From JADIYM01 sp964641945 (GTDB lineage Bacteria; Acidobacteriota; Blastocatellia; UBA7656; JADIYM01): a stretch of DNA of 9,129 bases. The stretch lies in contig CAZXLQ010000218.1 in the NCBI GenBank assembly GCA_964641945.1, forward strand, positions 1 to 9,129. Direction: 5' to 3'. Positions within the stretch are counted from its first letter, which is position 1. Each line of letters begins with the position of its first letter. This document shows, piece by piece, positions 1 through 5,178 of the stretch. The position numbers were made by a program, and so were the translations under genes. Under the pieces are notes generated by a model, which worked only from the letters and a program-made list of their open reading frames with translations, was not told the origin of the DNA and searched no databases.

Positions 1-10
1 GAGATGCAAA

Positions 11-70
11 GCCGGCCGCTCACTGCGTTCGCGGTTCTGGGACGTGCGGTCGCGACGGAATGCGGCCGGC
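11..70 (-). terminator. GC-rich inverted repeat downstream of the S41 gene, possible terminator
   Basis: Nine-base perfect arms, GCCGGCCGC at 11-19 and GCGGCCGGC at 62-70, are separated by 42 bases. A nested 5-bp pair (29-33 with 51-55) lies inside. Read on the minus strand, the stem begins about 19 bases after the S41 stop codon and is followed by only three Ts (10-8). A separate 10-bp palindrome, TGAGCGCTCA, sits at 76-85. The position fits a transcription end, but the loop is long and the T-tract weak, so this could instead be a dispersed intergenic repeat. Confidence 0.3.
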
Positions 71-88
71 CGTGCTGAGCGCTCACGT

Positions 89-1462
89 TTACCGATTGAT
101 CACCGAATTCACCCGTCCGCCGCCATCGTCCTCGAAGTTCGGGTTGGCCGGATCGATCAGCATACGGCCGTCGACGACGAGCTTGTACGTGTGCTTGCCG
201 GGCGGCAGCTCAACGCGGCACACCCATCCGTCGCCCTCCCTGGCAAACAGCGTCACGTCGGGATTCCAGTCGTTGAACGAGCCCGCAATCGCCACTCGCC
301 GGGCAAACGCCGCTCCCTTCAACCGGAACTCCGTATTGCCGGTGAGGCTCGGCGGCGTCTCGGGTTTTGTGTTCGCTTTAGCGTCCTCGAGCTTCTTCGC
401 CGCCTCCTGAAGCACTTCCTCGAGGTCACGCGCACGCGGCGTGCCCTTGGCTCCCTCCACGATCTTCGTGATCGCGTCGTGGTAAGCCCACTCGAGTGCA
501 TATCCGGCTGGCACCTTAACGTCGGGCTCGACACCCGGGCCTTCCCAGTTCGACTTGGTGATCGGGTTGATCGCGCGCCCCGTCGGCACGAACATCCGGA
601 AGTGCGGTCCGAGCCGCTCGCCGCCGCCAGGATTCGCGCCGCCGCCCGTGGCTTCACCGACGATCGTCGCGCGCTTGAGCGTCTTGAGGTTGTTCGCAAA
701 CTCCTCGGCGCCCGAGAAAGTCCGGCGGCTCGTCAGCACGTAGACCGGCTTGTTGCCGTACTTCGGGCCCGGCACGTACGGAAGCGTCCAGAACTCCGTC
801 GTGCGGTTCTCCTCGCGGAAGTAGAGGTCGTTCAGGTGCACCGGCTCGTCGCCAAAGAGGTACGTGCACAGCAGCGCGACCATCGCGGGGTCGCCGCCGC
901 CGTTCTTTCTGAGGTCGAAGATGAGGACGTCCGTGTTGGCCAGAAACGACATCGCGTGCGTTGCCGTTTCGGCGGCCAGATTCGCGTCGTAGAACCCGCG
1001 AAGGTCGATGTACCCGACGTTGCCCTGCAGACGCTCCAGACGCTCGAAGCCGTGGTTGAGCCGTCGCGACTGGAGGCGATACTCCTCGATTTCCTCGGCC
1101 GACGGTTCGCTCCGGTTCTGTCGCTCCGGCAATGGCTCGGCGCTGTAACCGATGCGGATGTGACGATCTCCCGTCACCTCCTGAACGTGCAGGGTAAGGA
1201 CCTCGGCGAACGCGGGACCGAGTGTGAGGTTGTCGTATTCTCCCCGCTTCTGGCGGTCTCGAATTGCGGAGGCCACCTTCTTGGCCACTTCCGGAAAGAC
1301 GTACCGCCGATCGAGTGTGTCGAGCACCGCGTCGATCACCGACACTCGCGTCGCTGCATCGATCCGCAGGTCCGGCTTCGGCTGCTGGGCCGTGGCTGCG
1401 CCGTTCAGTCCGAATGTCACGATGGACACCATCAGCACCAGATTCATCAATCGCCGATTCAT
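89..1462 (-). CDS. Exported S41-family serine peptidase with C-terminal AMPK/CBM48-like glycogen-binding domain
   Basis: A 457-residue protein. Residues 1-25 look like a signal peptide (two Arg near the N terminus, a hydrophobic stretch, then ATAQ), so it probably acts outside the cytoplasmic membrane. Residues about 35-110 resemble the helical N-terminal region of IRBP-like S41 peptidases (DRRYVFPEVAKK). Residues about 148-325 form the S41 core: GYIDLRGF (150-157), DLRKNGGGDP (183-192), and TSRRTFSGAEEF (244-255) with Ser250 as predicted nucleophile, followed by ATIVGEATGGGANPG. No PDZ domain is seen, unlike CtpA/Prc processing proteases. After a charged, Ala/Lys-rich linker (about 340-372), residues about 376-457 match the AMPK-beta/CBM48 E-set fold, with GSFNDWNPD (394-402) and GKHTYKLVVDG (422-432). 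Known S41 members cleave peptide bonds; glycan binding by the tail is inferred from the family. The start is supported by GGAGGA eight bases upstream and by the ATGA overlap with the TetR gene. The actual substrate is unknown. Confidence 0.9.
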   Translation of the reverse strand: MNRRLMNLVLMVSIVTFGLNGAATAQQPKPDLRIDAATRVSVIDAVLDTLDRRYVFPEVAKKVASAIRDRQKRGEYDNLTLGPAFAEVLTLHVQEVTGDRHIRIGYSAEPLPERQNRSEPSAEEIEEYRLQSRRLNHGFERLERLQGNVGYIDLRGFYDANLAAETATHAMSFLANTDVLIFDLRKNGGGDPAMVALLCTYLFGDEPVHLNDLYFREENRTTEFWTLPYVPGPKYGNKPVYVLTSRRTFSGAEEFANNLKTLKRATIVGEATGGGANPGGGERLGPHFRMFVPTGRAINPITKSNWEGPGVEPDVKVPAGYALEWAYHDAITKIVEGAKGTPRARDLEEVLQEAAKKLEDAKANTKPETPPSLTGNTEFRLKGAAFARRVAIAGSFNDWNPDVTLFAREGDGWVCRVELPPGKHTYKLVVDGRMLIDPANPNFEDDGGGRVNSVINR

Positions 1463-1476
1463 TTGCTTGCTCCTCC
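1459..1476 (-). promoter_or_regulatory. Strong ribosome binding site plus ATGA stop/start overlap coupling TetR and S41 genes
   Basis: On the minus strand a GGAGGA Shine-Dalgarno (1476-1471) lies inside the last TetR codons, eight bases before the S41 ATG (1462-1460). The TetR stop TGA (1461-1459) shares bases with that ATG, giving the classic ATGA arrangement. This fixes the S41 start and indicates that the two genes share an mRNA and are probably translationally coupled. Confidence 0.8.
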
Positions 1477-2169
1477 GGTCGTCGGATTTCGCCGTCCCGC
1501 TGCCGGTTTCGGAACGGAGGTCGGATTCGAAAGGATTCCCGCCACGACAACGGCTGCGATTCGTCTGGCACGCCGCTCGACGTCTTGTCGATTGCCGAGC
1601 TCACGAGGGCTCAGGCCATAGGGCAATAGCGAATTGGTTGATTCGAGCAACGCCTCGGCAGCGTCGCGTGCGTCCGGAATCGGTTCGCCGTCCGGGCTCG
1701 CGTACCCGAGCAGCGTGGCCTCGAACACTGCTGCCTCCTTTTCGAGGTTTCGGCTTCGGCGTTCGAGATAAGACAGTCTGAGCGAAGCGAAGATCTCGTC
1801 CAGGCTCGCCGGATAGTGGCTCACGCAGTCGAATCGGAAGAGAACGCGCTCGACCAGCATTGCCTCGAGCCGCCCGGTCAACGTGCCGGGACCGACCGCG
1901 ATCAACCTCAAGCGATCGCACAATCGGTCCACGATCCGGTCGATCGTCGTGAGGAACACTTCCTCCTTGCTTCGGAAGTGCAGATACGTCGTACCCTTGC
2001 CGATCCTCGCCTCGCGGGCGATGTCGTCCATCGTCGTCTTGCGATAGCCGTATCGCCCGAGCAGCGTCTCGGCTGCATCGAGTATGGAGTCGCGGGCCGT
2101 GGCGACATTCGGCTCTGGAGGTGCGTTCGTCATGACGAATGACCAATTGCGGATTTCAGTCAGAATCAT
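1459..2169 (-). CDS. TetR/AcrR-family transcriptional regulator
   Basis: A 236-residue cytoplasmic DNA-binding protein. The N-terminal TetR_N domain is clear at residues about 26-80: ARDSILDAAETLL, then GYRKTTMDDIAREARIGKGTTYLHFRSKEEVF, which is the canonical helix-turn-helix with the TxYxHFxSKEE signature. The remaining residues, about 85-215, should form the helical ligand and dimer domain; I cannot assign them to a ligand class. The protein ends in a basic, Pro/Gly-rich tail. Two starts are possible: ATG at 2169, preceded by a weak GGGCGG, or ATG at 2133 (MTNAPPEP...), with no visible Shine-Dalgarno. Either leaves the HTH domain intact. The gene overlaps the S41 gene by four bases and is divergent from prfC. 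TetR repressors commonly control their own operon, so the S41 peptidase is the likeliest target by context. The inducer is unknown. Confidence 0.92.
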   Translation of the reverse strand: MILTEIRNWSFVMTNAPPEPNVATARDSILDAAETLLGRYGYRKTTMDDIAREARIGKGTTYLHFRSKEEVFLTTIDRIVDRLCDRLRLIAVGPGTLTGRLEAMLVERVLFRFDCVSHYPASLDEIFASLRLSYLERRSRNLEKEAAVFEATLLGYASPDGEPIPDARDAAEALLESTNSLLPYGLSPRELGNRQDVERRARRIAAVVVAGILSNPTSVPKPAAGRRNPTTGGASK

Positions 2170-2257
2170 GTTGCCGCCCTAGACGCTCGTGCAAGCCGAA
2201 AAGTTCCAGTTCTTGATTGTTCCGATACAAAGAGCCACGCGTTGGCGGTCAGTCCGG

Positions 2258-2286
2258 TTGACGGGGACAGGCGCCCCCCGTACTCT
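2258..2286 (+). promoter_or_regulatory. Candidate sigma-70-type promoter for prfC
   Basis: TTGACG (2258-2263, five of six to the -35 consensus) is followed after exactly 17 bases by TACTCT (2281-2286, three of six to the -10). It lies 72 bases upstream of the prfC ATG in the 189-base intergenic stretch shared with the divergent TetR gene. The -10 is poor, so this is only a candidate. I saw no convincing minus-strand promoter for the TetR gene in the same stretch. Confidence 0.33.
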
Positions 2287-2311
2287 CGGTCGCTTGGTCG
2301 CAGGCGGGCGT

Positions 2312-2325
2312 GGCTCCTCGGAGCC
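2312..2325. promoter_or_regulatory. Short inverted repeat between prfC promoter candidate and start, possible operator
   Basis: GGCTCC and GGAGCC are perfect 6-bp arms around a 2-base centre. The element lies after the candidate promoter and 33 bases before the prfC start. It could be an operator for the neighbouring TetR protein or a small mRNA hairpin. In GC-rich DNA such a short palindrome could also be chance. Confidence 0.25.
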
Positions 2326-2358
2326 GTCCGTGGCAACCGGGCTTCCGGGGGAGAATCG

Positions 2359-3935
2359 ATGGACGACACACTCCAGCACGAGATCGGGCGACGGCGGACC
2401 TTTGCGATCATCTCGCATCCCGACGCAGGCAAGACGACCCTGACCGAAAAGCTGCTCCTGTATGGCGGAGCCGTCCGACTGGCCGGGTCCGTCACGGCGC
2501 GCCGGAACGAACGTCATGCGCGATCGGACTGGATGAAGATCGAGCAGAAGCGCGGTATCTCGATCACGTCGACGGTCCTGCAGTTCAATTACAAGGACCA
2601 CGTCATCAACCTGCTCGACACGCCCGGCCACGAGGACTTCAGCGAAGACACCTACCGGACGCTCGCCGCCGCAGATAGCGTCGTGATGCTCATCGACGCG
2701 GCGAACGGCATCGAGCCGCAGACGCGAAAACTCTACGAGGTAGCCCGGCTCAGGCGGCTTCCGGTCTTCACGTTCATCAACAAGATGGACCGGCCGGGGC
2801 GACAGCCGCTCGACCTGCTCGACGAGATCGAGCGCGAGTTCGGCATCTCGGCGTTTCCGCTCGTTTGGCCGATCGGCGATGGCGCCGACTTCCGCGGTGT
2901 GTACGAACGTGCGTCGAAGCACGTCCATCTATTCACGAGAGAGGCTGGAGGGGACACGGCTACTGTGGCGAACGTCGTCGAGACGGACTCGCCGGCGCTC
3001 GATCGCGCGTTCGGGGTCGAGAACCTGGCGAGGTTTCGCGAAGAGACGGCGCTGCTCGATGCCGCTGGCGCCGAGTTCGACCACGGCGCCTACCTGAGTG
3101 GCGACCTGACCCCGGTGTTCTTCGGGAGCGCCGTGACGAACTTCGGCGTGGAGCTACTTCTCGACCGGATCGTCGACCTCGCGCCGCCACCCGGACCGCG
3201 CGCTACACGCGACGGTGGAGCCATTGCGCCATCGGAACCGGCCTTCAGCGGACTGGTTTTCAAGATCCAGGCGAACATGGATCCGAATCACCGTGACCGC
3301 GTGGCGTTCCTGCGAGTGGTGTCGGGCCGGTTCGAGAAGGACGTGGTCGTGACGAACGTCCGTACGTCGAAGAAGATCCGCCTCGCGCGGCCACAGAAGC
3401 TCTTCGCCGAGGAGCGCGAGCTCACGGCCGAAGCCTTCCCCGGCGACGTCATTGGCCTCGTGAACCCCGGAGCTTTCGCGATCGGCGATTCCGTGACCAC
3501 TGGCGCGCTGAGAGCCTTCGAGAAGATCCCGCACTTTTCGCCGGAACAGTTCGCGACGATCCGCCCGACGACGCCGGCCAAGCGCAAGCAGCTGCTCAAG
3601 GGCCTCGAGCAGCTTGCCGAGGAAGGCGCGATCCAGATCCTGTGGAAACTCGGGCGAACGAGTCCGGACCCGATTCTCGCCGCAGTGGGGTCGTTGCAGT
3701 TCGACGTCGTACGCTTCAGGCTCGAGGACGAATACACGGTCGAGACGCTGCTGCAGCCGATGCCATACACCCTCGCGCGATGGGTGGGAAACGACCCCGG
3801 GCCTGAAGTTCGCATAGAGCAGCGCGGGACGATGGAGGTCGAGGACGACGAAGGACACCGCGCCGTGCTGTTCGAGACACAGTGGGCCGCGCGCCGTCTG
3901 GCGGACGAGCGCCCCGAGCTCAACCTCGTCAGCTC
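2359..3935 (+). CDS. prfC: Peptide chain release factor 3 (RF3), C-terminal end lost in assembly gap
   Basis: RF3 is the cytoplasmic translational GTPase that recycles RF1/RF2 from the ribosome after peptide release. About 525 residues are visible. The N-terminal stretch RRRTFAIISHPDAGKTT (11-27) with its P-loop is diagnostic for RF3 rather than EF-G, which has AHVDHGKT. Also visible are the switch I region ending in RGISIT (65-70), G3 as DTPGHEDFSEDTYRT (87-101), G4 as NKMD (141-144) and FFGSAVTNFGV (254-264). Domain II begins with FKIQANMDPNHRDRVAF (301-317), and domain III includes KQLLKGLEQLAEEGA and LQFDVVRFRLEDEY. The sequence RRLADERPELNLVS before the gap aligns with the very end of RF3 from E. 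coli (529 residues), so probably only a few codons and the stop are missing. The start at 2359 is chosen because GGGGGAG lies about six bases upstream and the RF3 N terminus begins here; the in-frame ATG at 2242 adds a non-homologous Arg-rich stretch. Confidence 0.96.
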
Positions 3936-4035
3936 NNNNNNNNNNNNNNNNNNNNNNNNNNNNNNNNNNNNNNNNNNNNNNNNNNNNNNNNNNNNNNNNN
4001 NNNNNNNNNNNNNNNNNNNNNNNNNNNNNNNNNNN
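3936..4035. other. Assembly gap of 100 Ns
   Basis: A run of exactly 100 N bases, the usual placeholder for a scaffold join of unknown length. It truncates two convergent genes at their 3' ends, prfC from the left and the MBL-fold gene from the right. Any terminator or small gene between them is invisible. Reading frames that pass through the Ns are artefacts. Confidence 0.97.
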
Positions 4036-5132
4036 TTCTCGAAGATGAGCAGCAGCGAGCGCGAGTCACCGCACAATCGCTTGCGGAAAGCGCCGAGGTC
4101 GATGCTCTTTCGCGCCTGCTCGAGGGTTTCGCCTTTCGCCACTGCCGCCTTGGTCTGGGACGACATCGACGAGAGCAGCTCGATCATCAGCTTGACGTAG
4201 CTCACATCGCGGAGCACGGGCCCGTGACCGGGAACGATTACCGCCGGTTTGAGCGCGAGCAGGCGTTCGAGCGTACCCGCCCAGTCGCCGATGAACGACT
4301 GGTCACCGGTCAGCGGAACGGGCGCCACGACGAGGTCGCCCGCGGCCACCACTCCCTCCTTCGGCAGGTAGACGATCAGGTCGTTGTCCGTGTGCCCGCG
4401 CCCGAGGCTGCGGATCTCGATGGTCCTGTCGCCGCGATGCAGCACCATTCTGTCGTCGACGGTGAGCGTCGGCAGCGTCGTTCGCATCTCGGGCGCCTCG
4501 GCGACGTATCGGTCGATGAGTCCGGCTGCCGCAAGGTAGCTGGCGTCTTCGTCGGGCGTCATCGGCGTGCCGAGGAAGCTCGTCTCTTTCTCGACGGCCG
4601 ATCGAAGACTCGTCGAATACTCCGGTCCAGCCGTCAGGTACAGCTTGCGCGTCTCGTCGCTTTTCGCGGCAAGCGTCGTACGCGCCTTCGAACTCGCCAC
4701 GATCTCTACTCCGGGAAATGCGTCGCGATAGACCTGGTCACCGACGACGTGGTCCTGGTGCCAGTGTGTGTTGACGACGTGAGATACCGGCTTGTCGGTC
4801 AGCTTGCGCAGCGCCGCGAGGCAATCTCTGGCGGACCCGGGAGTGAGGTTGGCATCGACGACGACGACATCCTCGGCGTTGATGATGAACACGCTGTTCG
4901 CATCGACGAAGATCCCGGGCGGTTCCCGCCGAATCGCGGCAAAGACTCCGTCGGCGATCTTCTGGACGTCAAAGCCGGCCGCAACCGCGTCGCCAGTCGA
5001 CGGGTGGCAGCCGGCTCGAGCCGTTGCAGGTACAGGTAACGAGGCAACAAGCAGGAAAGTGAGAGTGGACAGGATTACTGGCTTCACAGGATTCACAGGC
5101 CCCCAGGGATTTCCCGACAATACGGGTTCCAT
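4036..5132 (-). CDS. Exported metallo-beta-lactamase-fold hydrolase, 3' end lost in gap
   Basis: About 365 residues are visible before the gap. The MBL zinc-site motifs are all present: HWHQDH at 123-128, GRGHTDND with His247, GDLVV with Asp266, and PGHGPV with His303. The region after a signal peptide (cleavage predicted after Ala38-Arg39-Ala40) begins at about residue 55 with a typical MBL entry, GVFAAIRREPPGIFVDANSVFIIN. The HxHxDH, single Asp and GHGP pattern resembles the general MBL hydrolase group near SoxH/quinoprotein-relay proteins rather than a classical class B1 enzyme, since Cys is absent at the second metal position. Substrate is not predictable. The ATG at 5132 lies inside a dispersed repeat and has no spaced Shine-Dalgarno. 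GTG at 5087 would give MKPVILSTLTFLLVAS..., a better signal peptide, so the true start may be 5087 (or GTG 5096). The SBBP gene ends 46 bases upstream on the same strand, so co-transcription is possible. Confidence 0.88.
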
Positions 5133-5171
5133 CCTGTAAATCGTGTAAATCCTGCGATCCTGTCCACTCTC
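5061..5171. repeat. Dispersed palindromic repeat, copy 1 (large-loop form with CAGGATTTA units)
   Basis: Outer arms GAGAGTGGACAGGAT (5061-5075) and ATCCTGTCCACTCTC (5157-5171) are perfect 15-bp complements. On the minus strand the upstream flank continues as 9-base units (CAGGATTTA, CACGATTTA, CAGGATGG). The other flank carries CCTGTGAAT, CCTGTGAAG and CCAGTAAT, so an imperfect stem longer than 30 bp can form. The element starts seven bases after the SBBP stop codon and its far arm lies inside the MBL coding sequence. The same arms recur at 8736-8778. CAGGAT-type unit repeats of this kind are familiar intergenic repeats in several bacterial phyla, from general knowledge rather than a search. 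Confidence 0.9.
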
Positions 5172-5178
5172 CGTTCGT

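Noticed and set aside
654..1604. Minus-strand open frame of 316 codons overlapping the S41 and TetR genes in another frame
   Set aside because: It is Arg/Gly/Ser-rich frameshift-type sequence without a domain, and it spans the boundary of two well-supported genes.
44..1621. Long plus-strand open frame of 525 codons antisense to the S41 and TetR genes
   Set aside because: Its translation is Arg/Val/His-rich with no domain, and the opposite strand encodes a clear S41 peptidase with signal peptide and ribosome binding site. GC-rich third positions readily keep the antisense frame open.
2242..2358. Upstream ATG at 2242 giving prfC a 39-residue N-terminal extension
   Set aside because: The extension is Arg/Gly-rich and not RF3-like, and it has no ribosome binding site. 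The ATG at 2359 has GGGGGAG at good spacing and matches the family start.
3288..5132. Continuous minus-strand frame of 614 codons joining the MBL gene to the antisense of prfC through the Ns
   Set aside because: The continuity depends on unknown bases. The part left of the gap is only the antisense of RF3.
4036..5132. Classical class B beta-lactamase giving antibiotic resistance
   Set aside because: The second metal-site Cys of B1/B2 enzymes is missing, and the GDxx/PGHGP pattern is that of general MBL hydrolases. Resistance cannot be inferred.
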